DNA of 64,000 bases from contig JADJSD010000001.1 of the NCBI GenBank assembly GCA_016711875.1, positions 1,736,001-1,800,000 on the forward strand. The letters are read 5' to 3'. The position numbers and the translations under genes are program-made. Source of the DNA: Betaproteobacteria bacterium. Its GTDB lineage: Bacteria > Pseudomonadota > Gammaproteobacteria > Burkholderiales > Usitatibacteraceae. The first letter of the stretch is position 1, and each line of letters starts with the position of its first letter. The notes under the pieces were generated by a model that was not told where the DNA came from, made no database searches, and saw only the letters and a list, made by a program, of their open reading frames with translations. Below, piece after piece: positions 8,122-16,286 of this stretch.

Positions 8122-9117
8122 TCATGGCGCCACACAGTACGCGAGGCCTTCCTCGAAGAGGCGGCGGGGGATGCGCCGGCCGATGAAGACCATCACGCTC
8201 TCGCGCGTTTCGCCTGCCTCCCAGGGCTTGCCCGGCGTGCCGCCCATCAGCATGTGCACGCCCTGGAAGATCATGCGGCGCGGCTCGCCCTGGATGTTGA
8301 GGACACCCTTGTAGCGCAGCAGGTCCTCGCCGTAGTTCTGCACCATGAGGGACAGGAACGTCTCGATCTTCTCCATGTGCAGCGGACGCGCGTCCTTCCA
8401 CACGAAGCTCTTCACGTCGTCGTCGTGGTGATGATGCGTGTCCTCGAGGAAGGCGGGGTCGACCTCGAGCGCGGCGTTGAGGTTGAAGCCGCGGATGTCG
8501 AGGATCTCGCGGATGTCGGTCTCGCCGAAGTGCACGTTCTTCTGGTGGGCGCGGGGGTTCATGGCGCGCAGGCGCTCCATGAGGTCCTTCGTCTCGGCCT
8601 CGGCCGCCAGGTCGGTCTTCGACAGGAGCAGGCGATCGGCGAAGCCCACCTGCGCGCGCGCCTCGTCGTGCTCGTCGAGCTGCTTGTTGCCGTGCACCGC
8701 ATCGATCACCGTCACGACGGCGTCGAGCAGGTACAGGTCGTGGATCTTCTCGTCCATGAAGAAGGTCTGTGCCACGGGGCCGGGGTTCGCGAGCCCCGTC
8801 GTCTCGATGATGACACGGTCGAACGCGAGCTGGCCCTGCCGGCGCTTCTTCGCGAGATCGCCCAGGATGCGCACCAGGTCGCCACGCACGGTGCAGCACA
8901 GGCAGCCGTTGTTCATCTCGACGATCTGCTCTTCCTTGTCCTGCACGAGGATCTCGTTGTCGATGCCGGTCTCGCCGAACTCGTTCTCGATCACCGCGAT
9001 CTTCTCGCCGTGCTGCTCGTGGAGGATGCGGTTGAGGAGCGTCGTCTTCCCGCTCCCCAGGAATCCGGTGAGGATGGTGACGGGAATGAGATCCTTCTCG
9101 GGAGTGGGGACGGCCAT
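8122..9117 (-). CDS. CobW/COG0523 family GTPase (probable zinc metallochaperone) 1
   Basis: This 331-residue G3E-family GTPase has Walker A GFLGSGKT (18-25), the metal-binding CxCC motif GCLCC (Cys72, 74, 75), switch motif ETTGLANP, and guanine-specificity motif SKTD. A His4-Asp3 run (about residues 228-234) probably holds metal. The C-terminal CobW_C domain is complete (LHMEKIETFL, GVLNIQGEPRRMIFQGVHML). Family members deliver zinc to client proteins when zinc is scarce. It is two bases downstream of a second CobW gene and in the same run as a Fur/Zur-type regulator. Confidence 0.93.
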   Translation of the reverse strand: MAVPTPEKDLIPVTILTGFLGSGKTTLLNRILHEQHGEKIAVIENEFGETGIDNEILVQDKEEQIVEMNNGCLCCTVRGDLVRILGDLAKKRRQGQLAFDRVIIETTGLANPGPVAQTFFMDEKIHDLYLLDAVVTVIDAVHGNKQLDEHDEARAQVGFADRLLLSKTDLAAEAETKDLMERLRAMNPRAHQKNVHFGETDIREILDIRGFNLNAALEVDPAFLEDTHHHHDDDVKSFVWKDARPLHMEKIETFLSLMVQNYGEDLLRYKGVLNIQGEPRRMIFQGVHMLMGGTPGKPWEAGETRESVMVFIGRRIPRRLFEEGLAYCVAP

Positions 9118-9119
9118 GG

Positions 9120-10181
9120 TTACCTCGGGGAGATGGCGGCGACGGCGGGGCCGGCGACGGATTCCCGGGCGGGAGCCCGGATGAAAGAGTCGAATATCTG
9201 GGCGACGAACGCGTCTTCAAGGTCCCGCGCGATGACCACGAAGCGCGTGCGGTGGTCCGCGTCAGGCCACGCATCCAGGCGCGCGGGCGGGTAGAGCGTG
9301 TGCTGGACGGCGTGGAAGGCGACCGGGCCGGCTTCGTCGTCGGCGCCCGCCAGGCCCTTCAGCCGCAGGATCCGCTCCCCCGCCAGTTCGAGCAGGGTCT
9401 CGATCCCTTCCTCGACGTCGCCGAGCGACGCGGCGGTGCCTCCCCACCAAGCGAAGGCGCGTATGCGCGGGTCGTGCACGGAAGGACGGGCGCCTCCGGC
9501 GATGCGGTAGGCGCCGGCATTCATCCAGGCGGCCGCGTCGGGCAGGCGGGTCGCGCCGCGGGCGAGGCCCGTTTCGAGCAGCCAGTTCGCGTCGACGGCG
9601 CCGTGCACCGCGCGGACGCGGCCGGCACCGGGGTTGATGCCTGCAAGCCGCGTCTCGAGCGCCTCGAGCGCGCCGGGCAGGGCGGCATCGCACTTGGTGA
9701 TGACGATCCGGTCGGCCATGGCGGCCTGCTTGACGGCCTCCGGATGCGCGTCGAGTTGTTCCATGCCGTGGACGCCATCGACCGTGGTCGCGACGCCGGC
9801 GAGCGAATAGCGGGCGGCGACGAGCGGAAGCTCGACGAGCGTTCGCAGCAGGGGAGCCGGATCGGCGAGCCCGGTCGTCTCGATGAGCGCGCGACGGAAC
9901 GGGGGCACCTCCCCGCGGGCGCGCCTGAAGTAGAGGTCACGCAGCGCCTGCACGAGGTCGCCTGCGACCCGGCAGCAGACGCAGCCGCTCGGCAGCAGCA
10001 CCACATTCTCGGACGCCGTGCGCACCAGGGCGTGGTCGATGGCGACCGGCCCGAACTCGTTCACGATCACGGCGGAGTCGGCTGCCGCCGGATCGCGCAG
10101 CAGGCGGTTGAGCAGGGTCGTCTTGCCGCTGCCCAGGAAGCCGGTGAGCACGGTGACCGGCGTGACGGGGCTCGCTGTCAT
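9120..10181 (-). CDS. CobW/COG0523 family GTPase 2
   Basis: This is a 353-residue paralogue of the next gene. It has Walker A GFLGSGKT (14-21), the CxCC motif GCVCC (Cys67, 69, 70), ETTGLADP, guanine motif TKCD, and the CobW_C domain (FVVIARDLEDAFVAQIFDSF). It lacks the His-rich loop of the first copy. The ATG at 10181 is preferred; a TTG at 10196 would add five residues. Two non-identical CobW copies in tandem behind a Zur-like regulator suggest different client proteins. Confidence 0.92.
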   Translation of the reverse strand: MTASPVTPVTVLTGFLGSGKTTLLNRLLRDPAAADSAVIVNEFGPVAIDHALVRTASENVVLLPSGCVCCRVAGDLVQALRDLYFRRARGEVPPFRRALIETTGLADPAPLLRTLVELPLVAARYSLAGVATTVDGVHGMEQLDAHPEAVKQAAMADRIVITKCDAALPGALEALETRLAGINPGAGRVRAVHGAVDANWLLETGLARGATRLPDAAAWMNAGAYRIAGGARPSVHDPRIRAFAWWGGTAASLGDVEEGIETLLELAGERILRLKGLAGADDEAGPVAFHAVQHTLYPPARLDAWPDADHRTRFVVIARDLEDAFVAQIFDSFIRAPARESVAGPAVAAISPR

Positions 10182-10215
10182 CGGGTTCGGGAGCAAAGCG
10201 GGGCCGCGCGCGCGG

Positions 10216-10644
10216 CTAGCGGCAGGTGGCGCACACGCCCTTCACGTTGAGCTCGACGTGGCTGGGCTCGAAGCCGCGAGGCACCTTCACCGCCGGCGGC
10301 ACCGCCACCTCATCGAGGCAGACGGTCCGTCCGCAGCGCGAGCACATGAAATGCGCATGGGCGGCGTGAGCCTCGCCGTGGGTCGCGAGGAACCGCCACG
10401 TGCGGTCCTCGCCGGCGAGGCGATGGGCGAGGCCGAGGGACACCAGCCAGTCGAGCACGCGGTAGACCGTGACGCGGTCGACGGCGAGGCGGGTGGCGAG
10501 CGCCTGCTCGATCTCGTGGTGGGTGAGGGCCTGCCGGGCCGCGAGCAGCGTTTCCAGCACCGCCGCGCGCGGGGCGGTGAGCCGCTCGCCCGCGGCGCGG
10601 ATGGCGCGCTCGGCGGCGGACGAACGGGAACGGGGTGCGGGCAT
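10216..10644 (-). CDS. Fur-family transcriptional regulator, probably Zur
   Basis: The protein has 142 residues. The winged helix has the recognition segment DRVTVYRVLDWLVSLGL. The dimerisation domain carries a His cluster (HGEAHAAHAHFMC) and two CxxC pairs, Cys101/104 and Cys138/141, the structural zinc site of Fur proteins. Its place at the head of a run with two CobW GTPases and a His-rich ABC permease points to Zur (zinc) rather than Fur (iron); the sequence alone does not prove the metal. A promoter with an overlapping inverted repeat lies directly upstream. Confidence 0.88.
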   Translation of the reverse strand: MPAPRSRSSAAERAIRAAGERLTAPRAAVLETLLAARQALTHHEIEQALATRLAVDRVTVYRVLDWLVSLGLAHRLAGEDRTWRFLATHGEAHAAHAHFMCSRCGRTVCLDEVAVPPAVKVPRGFEPSHVELNVKGVCATCR

Positions 10645-10650
10645 GACGGC

Positions 10651-10689
10651 ATTCTAGGCTTCGCGCGGCCTCAGATGCAATTGGGTTGC
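10651..10689 (-). promoter_or_regulatory. candidate promoter and operator of the fur/zur-cobW-ABC run
   Basis: On the minus strand, TAGAAT (10656-10651) is a -10 element and TTGCAT (10680-10675) a possible -35, 18 bases apart. The -35 overlaps a small inverted repeat, GCAA-TTGGG-TTGC (10677-10689), that could be the regulator's own site. The predicted transcription start is about 10644, the first base of the regulator's ATG, so the mRNA may be leaderless. Confidence 0.45.
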
Positions 10690-10699
10690 GCGCGTGGGC

Positions 10700-11620
10700 T
10701 CAGCGCTTGCGCCGGGCCCGCGGGTGGGCGGCGTCGTAGACCTTGGCCAGGTGCTGGAAGTCGAGGTGCGTGTAGACCTGCGTGGAGGCGATGCTGGCAT
10801 GGCCGAGCATCTCCTGGACCGCCCGCAGGTCGCCCGAGGACTGCAGCACGTGCGAGGCGAAGGAATGGCGCAGCATGTGAGGATGCACGTCGACCGCGAG
10901 GCCGGCCAGCGCGGCGCGGCGCTTGATGCGGCGTTGCACCTCGCGGGGCGAGAGCCGGCGGCCGGTGCGTCCCACGAAGAGCGCGGGTTCGCCCGGCGCC
11001 ACCACGCGATCGCGCACCGGCAGCCAGTTCGCGAGGGCCTCGAGAGCCGGTCCGCCCACGGGGACCAGGCGAGTCTTGGCACCCTTGCCGGTCACCCGCA
11101 CCTCGCCCGTGCGGGCATCCACGCAGCCCGCGTCGAGCCCCGTGAGTTCCGACACCCGCAGGCCGCAGGAATAGGCGAGCTCGAAGAGCGCGCGGTCGCG
11201 AAGCCCGGTGTCCGAGTCGTCCTCCACGCTCACGAGGCGGACGGCCTCGTCGGGCGAGAGCGCCTCGGGGAGCGTGCGTGCCGCCTTGGGCGGCCGGATG
11301 CCGGTGCAGGGATTCGCGGCCACGGCATGGCCCTTGGCGAGCCAGTCGTAGAAGCCGCGCCAGGAGGAAAGGACTCGCGCAAGGGAGCGCGGCGCGAGGC
11401 CGCCGGCGTGAAGCTTCGCGATGAAGCGGCGAATGTCCTGCGGACCGAGGTCGGCCGGCGCGCGTTCGCCGGCGAGGCGCTGGAGCAATTCGCCGTCGCG
11501 GCGATAGGCCGTCACGGTGTGGGCGGCGAGGCGGCGCCCGTTCGCCAGATGCGAGAGGTAGCGCTCGAGGGCGCTAGCCGGCGGCGGCGGGGGCCGGGGT
11601 GAGGTATCGCCGGAGCCCAT
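10700..11620 (-). CDS. xerC: site-specific tyrosine recombinase XerC
   Basis: This 306-residue recombinase, with XerD, resolves chromosome dimers at dif. The catalytic set is visible: Arg155 (SCGLRVSEL), Lys179 (TGKGAKTR), His248/Arg251 (HPHMLRHSFASH), His274 (LGHASI) and nucleophile Tyr283 (STQVYTHLD). The N-terminal SAM-like DNA-binding domain covers about residues 15-105. The first 14 residues are Pro/Ser-rich and overlap the 3' end of the DUF484 gene by 47 bases. The xerC-DUF484-dapF order is a standard proteobacterial cluster. Confidence 0.95.
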   Translation of the reverse strand: MGSGDTSPRPPPPPASALERYLSHLANGRRLAAHTVTAYRRDGELLQRLAGERAPADLGPQDIRRFIAKLHAGGLAPRSLARVLSSWRGFYDWLAKGHAVAANPCTGIRPPKAARTLPEALSPDEAVRLVSVEDDSDTGLRDRALFELAYSCGLRVSELTGLDAGCVDARTGEVRVTGKGAKTRLVPVGGPALEALANWLPVRDRVVAPGEPALFVGRTGRRLSPREVQRRIKRRAALAGLAVDVHPHMLRHSFASHVLQSSGDLRAVQEMLGHASIASTQVYTHLDFQHLAKVYDAAHPRARRKR

Positions 11621-12251
11621 GGCCCAGGAGGTCGCCGATCCGCGCGAGGTAGAGAGTGCCCATCTCCGGATAGAAGCGCTGCGCGTCCTCGGAAGCGAGC
11701 GCGAGCACGCCGAAGGCCGATTCCTCCCGGCGAAGGGCCACGAGCGCGAACGATTTCAGGTGGGGCGCGGATTCGCCGAACCACGCCTGGCTTTCATAGA
11801 CGGCGTGGTTGCCGCAATAGGGGACGTCGAGCTTCTCGACGAACTGCCGCATTTCGGCCGGCACCGCCGCGAACTCCTTCGCCTCGGCCGTCGCCTCGGC
11901 CACGCCCCACAGGCGCACCGCCACATGCGGAACCGCGAAATGGTCGAGCAGGTCGAGATAGACGGTGTCGAGCAGGGTGTCCAGGCTGCCCGCGTCGACC
12001 AGGCGGCAGGCGAGCGCATGCACCTTGCCGCCGAGCGCGTCGTTCTCCTCGCCGAAGCGGATCAGCTCGCGCAGCTTGTCCTCGAGCAGGCGCGATTTCT
12101 CGCGTTCGGCCACGAGCTGGCGTTCGCCGATGGAGACTGCGCGCCCGCCGTGCGGGTGCGGGATCTGCAGGTTCATGAGCACGTCGACGTGCTGCTCGAA
12201 GAAGCCGGGATTCCGGCGAAGGAAGTCGGCGACCTGGTCCGTGGTAAGCAA
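11574..12251 (-). CDS. DUF484 family protein (GAF-like)
   Basis: The protein has 225 residues from a TTG start; no ATG or GTG precedes the conserved N-terminus (VADFLRRNPGFFEQHVDVLMNLQIPHPHG), so the rare start is needed. After a short coiled coil (REKSRLLEDKLRELIRFGEEN) comes the GAF-like DUF484 domain (DTLLDTVYLDLLDHFAVPHV, LVALRREESAFGVLALASED). Function is unknown; it nearly always lies between dapF and xerC, as here. Confidence 0.92.
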   Translation of the reverse strand: MLTTDQVADFLRRNPGFFEQHVDVLMNLQIPHPHGGRAVSIGERQLVAEREKSRLLEDKLRELIRFGEENDALGGKVHALACRLVDAGSLDTLLDTVYLDLLDHFAVPHVAVRLWGVAEATAEAKEFAAVPAEMRQFVEKLDVPYCGNHAVYESQAWFGESAPHLKSFALVALRREESAFGVLALASEDAQRFYPEMGTLYLARIGDLLGHGLRRYLTPAPAAAG

Positions 12252-12277
12252 GTTGGGGTTCTCCGGGGGTGGCCGCG

Positions 12278-13108
12278 TTACAGGTCGATCTCGCCCTGGA
12301 ACACGCGGACGGCGTCGCCCGTCATCATAACGGGAGCGTCCTCCCCGGGCCAGCGGATCGCGAGCTCGCCGCCGCGAGTGAGCACGCGCACGTCCGCGTC
12401 GAGCAGGCCCCGGCGCACGCCGGTGACGACGGCGGCGCAGGCGCCCGTCCCGCAGGCGAGTGTCTCGCCCGCGCCGCGCTCCCAGACCCGCAGGCGGATG
12501 AAGTCGCGCCCGATCACCTGCATGTAGCCCGCGTTCACGCGCCGCGGGAAGCGCGGGTGGTGCTCGATGAGCGGCCCTTGCGTCGTGACGGGCGCCGCGT
12601 CGATGTCGCGAACCACCTGGACCGCGTGCGGATTGCCCATGGAGAGCACGCCCAGCTCGACGAGCCTGCCCTCGATCTCGATCGGGTACGTGAGCCTCCG
12701 CTCGTTGGCCTCGAAGGGGATTTCGCGTGGCTCGAACACCGGGCAGCCCATGTCGACCGTGACGAGACCCGAGGGCTCGATGCGCGGGTGGATCACGCCG
12801 CGGGCCGTCTCGACGGAAATCTCGTCCTTGTCGGTCAGCCCTTCGTCACGCACGTAGCGCGCGAAGCAGCGTGCCCCGTTGCCGCACTGCTCGACCTCGC
12901 CGCCGTCCGCGTTCCAGATGCGGTAACGGAAATCGTGTCCCGATTCCCGAGGCGGCTCGACGACCAGCACCTGGTCGCAACCGATGCCGAAGTGGCGGTC
13001 GGCCAGCCGGCGCACGAGGTCCGAGGGCAGCTCGAGCCGCTGGCGCACGCCGTCCAGCACGATGAAGTCGTTGCCCTGCCCCTGCATCTTGGTGAAGCGG
13101 ATTCGCAT
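12278..13108 (-). CDS. dapF: diaminopimelate epimerase
   Basis: This 276-residue enzyme interconverts LL- and meso-diaminopimelate in lysine and peptidoglycan synthesis. The two catalytic cysteines are Cys75 (EQCGNGARC) and Cys219 (TLACGTGACA). Other blocks are MQGQGNDFIVLD and SMGNPHAV. The ATG at 13108 (MRIRFTKMQG) matches the family; the frame stays open 33 bases upstream without a match. It lies 26 bases before the DUF484 gene. Confidence 0.97.
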   Translation of the reverse strand: MRIRFTKMQGQGNDFIVLDGVRQRLELPSDLVRRLADRHFGIGCDQVLVVEPPRESGHDFRYRIWNADGGEVEQCGNGARCFARYVRDEGLTDKDEISVETARGVIHPRIEPSGLVTVDMGCPVFEPREIPFEANERRLTYPIEIEGRLVELGVLSMGNPHAVQVVRDIDAAPVTTQGPLIEHHPRFPRRVNAGYMQVIGRDFIRLRVWERGAGETLACGTGACAAVVTGVRRGLLDADVRVLTRGGELAIRWPGEDAPVMMTGDAVRVFQGEIDL

Positions 13109-13142
13109 CGGTGTTCCGGAAAAGTTTGCCCAGGGCGCCATC

Positions 13143-14030
13143 TTACTGCCGGCGATAGGGTGATGGCTCGCCGGGCGGGCGCGTCTTGAAGCGCTTGTGG
13201 GCCCAGAAGTACTGTTCGGGGATTTCGCGAACGCGCTCCTCGATGAACGCGTTCATGCGGCGCACGTCGGCCTCGACGTCGCCCGAGGGGTAATTCTCCC
13301 ACGGGGCGTAGACCACCATCTCGTAGCCGCGTTCCTTCTGCACGGCGATCGCGGGTACGACCGTCGCGCGGCCGAGTTGGGCAAGGCGCGGCAGGGCCGT
13401 GACGGTGGCGGCGGGCACGCCGAAGAAAGGCGAGAAGATGGCGTCGCGCGCGCCGAAATCCATGTCCGGCAGGAAGTAGAGCAGGCGCCCCTCGCGAAGC
13501 GTCTTCACGATGGCGCGCATGCCGTCCTGTCGCGACAGGAGCTTCGGCGAGCCGAATCGCAGCCGGCCCTTGAGGAAGAGCCGGTCCAGCACGGGATTCT
13601 TCTGGCGGCTGTAGATGCTCGCCGACCCCGGGTACTCCTGTGCGATCCTCGCGCCACCCATGTTGAGGCCGACGAAGTGCGGCACGAGGAGAATGATCGG
13701 CTGGCCCTTGAGCCGGTCCAGGTGCTCGCGGCCCGTGATCGAGACGAGGTCCAGCACGCGCTCGTCGCTCGCGAACCACATGACGCTCATCTCGATGGCG
13801 TTGCGGCCCAGCGCCTCGAAATGCCGCTTCGCGAGCGCCTGGCGCTCGGGTTCGGGCATGCCGGGAAAACAGAGCGCGAGGTTCACGTCGGTGACGCGTC
13901 CCCGGCCGAAGCGGTAGAGGAGCCTGCCCAGGGCCCGGCCCATCGCGCCCAGCCACGGGGTGGGCAGGAAATGGATGGCCCACAGGAAGGCGAAGGCGGT
14001 CCAGGAGCCGATGCGAGAGAGGATCACCAC
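13143..14030 (-). CDS. lipid A biosynthesis lauroyl acyltransferase (LpxL/HtrB family), copy 1
   Basis: This 295-residue inner-membrane acyltransferase has an N-terminal membrane anchor (WTAFAFLWAIHFLPTPWLGA). Family landmarks are NLALCFPG, SRQKNPVLDRLF and YFLPDMDFGARDAIFSPFFG. The start is a GTG within the 3' end of the paralogous gene upstream (7-base overlap). In the catalytic HX4(D/E) motif the acidic position is Asn: PHFVGLN, His118 and Asn123. This may alter or abolish activity. The neighbouring copy has the normal motif. Confidence 0.9.
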   Translation of the reverse strand: MVILSRIGSWTAFAFLWAIHFLPTPWLGAMGRALGRLLYRFGRGRVTDVNLALCFPGMPEPERQALAKRHFEALGRNAIEMSVMWFASDERVLDLVSITGREHLDRLKGQPIILLVPHFVGLNMGGARIAQEYPGSASIYSRQKNPVLDRLFLKGRLRFGSPKLLSRQDGMRAIVKTLREGRLLYFLPDMDFGARDAIFSPFFGVPAATVTALPRLAQLGRATVVPAIAVQKERGYEMVVYAPWENYPSGDVEADVRRMNAFIEERVREIPEQYFWAHKRFKTRPPGEPSPYRRQ

Positions 14031-14908
14031 CGGATCGCTCCCGGCGCCGGCGGCGCGCCCGCCGGCCGCTTGTAGCGGTTGTAACCCCAGAGATACTGCT
14101 CGGGGGCCAGGCGGATGAGCTGCTCCACGCCCTCGTTCACGGCGCGGGCCGCGGCACCGCGCCCGGCGGGCAGGGACTCCTCACGGGCGCGCAGCACCAG
14201 GCGAAATCCGCGACCGTCGGGTAGTCGCCGGGCGAAGCAGAAGACGATCGCCGCCCCCGTCGATTCCTGCAGCCGGCCGGTGAGCGTCATCGTGTAGGCC
14301 GGCCGGCCGAAGAACTCGACCCACTCCCCCTCGCCCTCGCCGGGCACCTGGTCCGGCAGGATCACGCTCGAGCCCCCCTTCTTCAGGTGCCTGAGCAGCA
14401 TGCGCACGCCGGCCATGGTCGCCGGCGCGACGTTCGAGCCGTCCGGGGCCGCGCCGCGATTGCGTCCCTCGCGGATCAGGTCGTCGAGCCACGAGAGCTT
14501 GTGCGGCCGGTACATCGCGAGGATGGGCAGGCGCGTCCAGAGATAGCGGCCGGCGATGTCGTAGCCGCCCAGGTGCGGCGTGACGAAGAGGATCGGCCGG
14601 CCGGCGGCGCGAAGGCGCTCCACGCCCTCCCAGCCTTCGAGTTCGCGCACGAGCGCCGTCACCTCGTCGATCGGCCGGAAGAGCGCCCAGGCCAGCTCGG
14701 CCGCGCCCTTGCCGATCTCGGCCGCATTGCGCTTCGCGAGCGCCCGGAGGGCCCCTTCGCCGGACGCGATGCCGCTCGCGCGCAGGTTCTCGAGCGTGCG
14801 CAGGCGGAAGCGCGGAGAAAGGGCGTAGACGACGCGACCGGCGAACGCCCCGACGCGGTGGTTCGCGGGAAGGTCGAGCCAGGCGAGCAGTCGCAGCAGG
14901 AGTTTCAC
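14024..14908 (-). CDS. lipid A biosynthesis acyltransferase (LpxL/LpxM family), copy 2
   Basis: This 294-residue LpxL-type acyltransferase carries the intact HX4D motif PHLGGYD (His112, Asp117). Other conserved pieces are LENLRASG, MYRPHKLSWLDDLI, SVILPDQVPGEGEGEWVEFFG and APEQYLWGYNRYK. It is the first gene of the lpxL-lpxL-dapF-DUF484-xerC run and diverges from metK, with about 86 bases between the two starts. Confidence 0.93.
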   Translation of the reverse strand: MKLLLRLLAWLDLPANHRVGAFAGRVVYALSPRFRLRTLENLRASGIASGEGALRALAKRNAAEIGKGAAELAWALFRPIDEVTALVRELEGWEGVERLRAAGRPILFVTPHLGGYDIAGRYLWTRLPILAMYRPHKLSWLDDLIREGRNRGAAPDGSNVAPATMAGVRMLLRHLKKGGSSVILPDQVPGEGEGEWVEFFGRPAYTMTLTGRLQESTGAAIVFCFARRLPDGRGFRLVLRAREESLPAGRGAAARAVNEGVEQLIRLAPEQYLWGYNRYKRPAGAPPAPGAIRW

Positions 14909-14954
14909 GGAGGGGCGCCGGCCCGTTAGGGGGTGGCGCGGGAGCGAAGTTTGC

Positions 14955-14993
14955 TAAAATGACGGGTTCATTCAGCGACTGTGGGGCGAACCC
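14955..14993 (+). promoter_or_regulatory. metK promoter and leader hairpin
   Basis: An extended -10 (TGCTAAAAT, -10 hexamer 14955-14960) puts the transcript start near 14967. The short leader carries the perfect six-base inverted repeat GGGTTC (14964-14969) / GAACCC (14988-14993), ending one base before the ATG. The likely ribosome site GTGGGG (14981-14986) lies in the loop. This could be a translation switch; I do not recognise a known SAM or SAH riboswitch class in it. Confidence 0.5.
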
Positions 14994-14994
14994 G

Positions 14995-16212
14995 ATGAAA
15001 TCGAATTACCTCTTCACGTCGGAATCGGTGTCCGAAGGCCACCCCGACAAGGTGGCCGACCAGATCTCCGATGCCGTTCTCGATGCCATTCTAGCGCAGG
15101 ACCCCCGCTCCCGAGTGGCGGCGGAAACCCTGTGCAACACGGGCCTCGTGGTGATGGCCGGCGAGATCACGACGAACGCGCACGTCGACTACATCCAGGT
15201 CGCGCGCGACACGATCAAGCGCATCGGGTACGACAACACCGAGTACGGCATCGACTACAAGGGCTGCGCGGTCATGGTCTGCTACGACAAGCAGAGCAAC
15301 GACATCGCGCAGGGCGTCGACCACGCGAGCGACGACCACCTGAACACCGGCGCCGGCGACCAGGGCCTCATGTTCGGCTACGCCTGCGACGAGACGCCGG
15401 TCCTCATGCCCGCGCCCATCTATTACGCGCACCGCCTGGTCGAGCGCCAGGCGCAGCTGCGCAAGGACGGCCGCCTCGCGTTCCTGCGCCCGGACGCGAA
15501 GAGCCAGGTCACGATGCGCTACGTGGACGGCAAGCCCCACAGCATCGACACGGTGGTGCTCTCCAGCCAGCACGCGCCGGAGTACAGCCTCGGCCACAAG
15601 ATGACGGATGCGTTCTACGAGGCCGTGCGCGAGGAGATCATCAAGCCCGTGCTGCCGAAGGAATGGCTCACCGCGGATACCCAGTACCTGATCAACCCGA
15701 CCGGTCGCTTCGTCGTCGGCGGCCCGCAGGGCGACTGCGGCCTCACGGGCCGCAAGATCATCGTCGACACCTACGGCGGCGCCTGCCCGCACGGCGGCGG
15801 CGCGTTCAGCGGCAAGGATCCGTCCAAGGTCGACCGCTCCGCGGCCTACGCCGCGCGCTACGTGGCGAAGAACGTGGTCGCGGCGGGGCTCGCGCGCCAG
15901 TGCCAGGTGCAGGTGGCTTACGCCATCGGCGTGGCGCGGCCGATGAACGTCACGGTCTACACCGAGGGAACGGGCGTCATTTCCGACGAGAAGATCGCGA
16001 AGCTCGTGCAGGAGCACTTCGACCTGCGGCCCAAGGGCATCGTCACGATGCTGGACCTCCTGCGACCCATCTACGAGAAGTCCGCGGCCTACGGCCACTT
16101 CGGCCGCGAGGAGCCCGAGTTCTCCTGGGAAGCCACGGACAAGGCGAAGTTCCTGCGCGAGGCCGCCGGCCTGAAGGGCGAGCCTACGCGCGCCGGGGCT
16201 GCGGCCGACTGA
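14995..16212 (+). CDS. metK: S-adenosylmethionine synthetase
   Basis: This 405-residue enzyme makes SAM from methionine and ATP in the cytoplasm. Signatures seen are SESVSEGHPDKVADQISDAV, GDQGLMFGYA and the P-loop-like GGGAFSGKDPSKVDRSAAY. The ATG at 14995 gives the canonical MKSNYLFTSESV start; an ATG at 14959 lies within the promoter. The C-terminus is slightly longer than in E. coli (384 residues), with an extra Gly/Ala-rich tail. Downstream ahcY and metF complete the SAM cycle nearby. Confidence 0.97.
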   Translation: MKSNYLFTSESVSEGHPDKVADQISDAVLDAILAQDPRSRVAAETLCNTGLVVMAGEITTNAHVDYIQVARDTIKRIGYDNTEYGIDYKGCAVMVCYDKQSNDIAQGVDHASDDHLNTGAGDQGLMFGYACDETPVLMPAPIYYAHRLVERQAQLRKDGRLAFLRPDAKSQVTMRYVDGKPHSIDTVVLSSQHAPEYSLGHKMTDAFYEAVREEIIKPVLPKEWLTADTQYLINPTGRFVVGGPQGDCGLTGRKIIVDTYGGACPHGGGAFSGKDPSKVDRSAAYAARYVAKNVVAAGLARQCQVQVAYAIGVARPMNVTVYTEGTGVISDEKIAKLVQEHFDLRPKGIVTMLDLLRPIYEKSAAYGHFGREEPEFSWEATDKAKFLREAAGLKGEPTRAGAAAD

Positions 16213-16237
16213 GGACGGTGCCGGCCGGGAGGATGCG

Positions 16238-16268
16238 AAACGGGCGCCGCGGCGCCCGTTTCCCTTTC
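16238..16268 (+). terminator. terminator after metK (works both ways)
   Basis: The perfect inverted repeat AAACGGGCGCC / GGCGCCCGTTT (16238-16261) is followed by TCCCTTTC. It lies between the convergent metK and secreted-protein genes; the reverse strand gives the same hairpin with flanking A/T, so it probably serves both. Confidence 0.8.
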
Positions 16269-16286
16269 GGGACGCGCGTTGCGCCG

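Noticed and set aside
14964..14993. Known SAM or SAH riboswitch upstream of metK
   Set aside because: It is too short and lacks the SAH-type core found clearly before ahcY; it is kept only as an unclassified hairpin.
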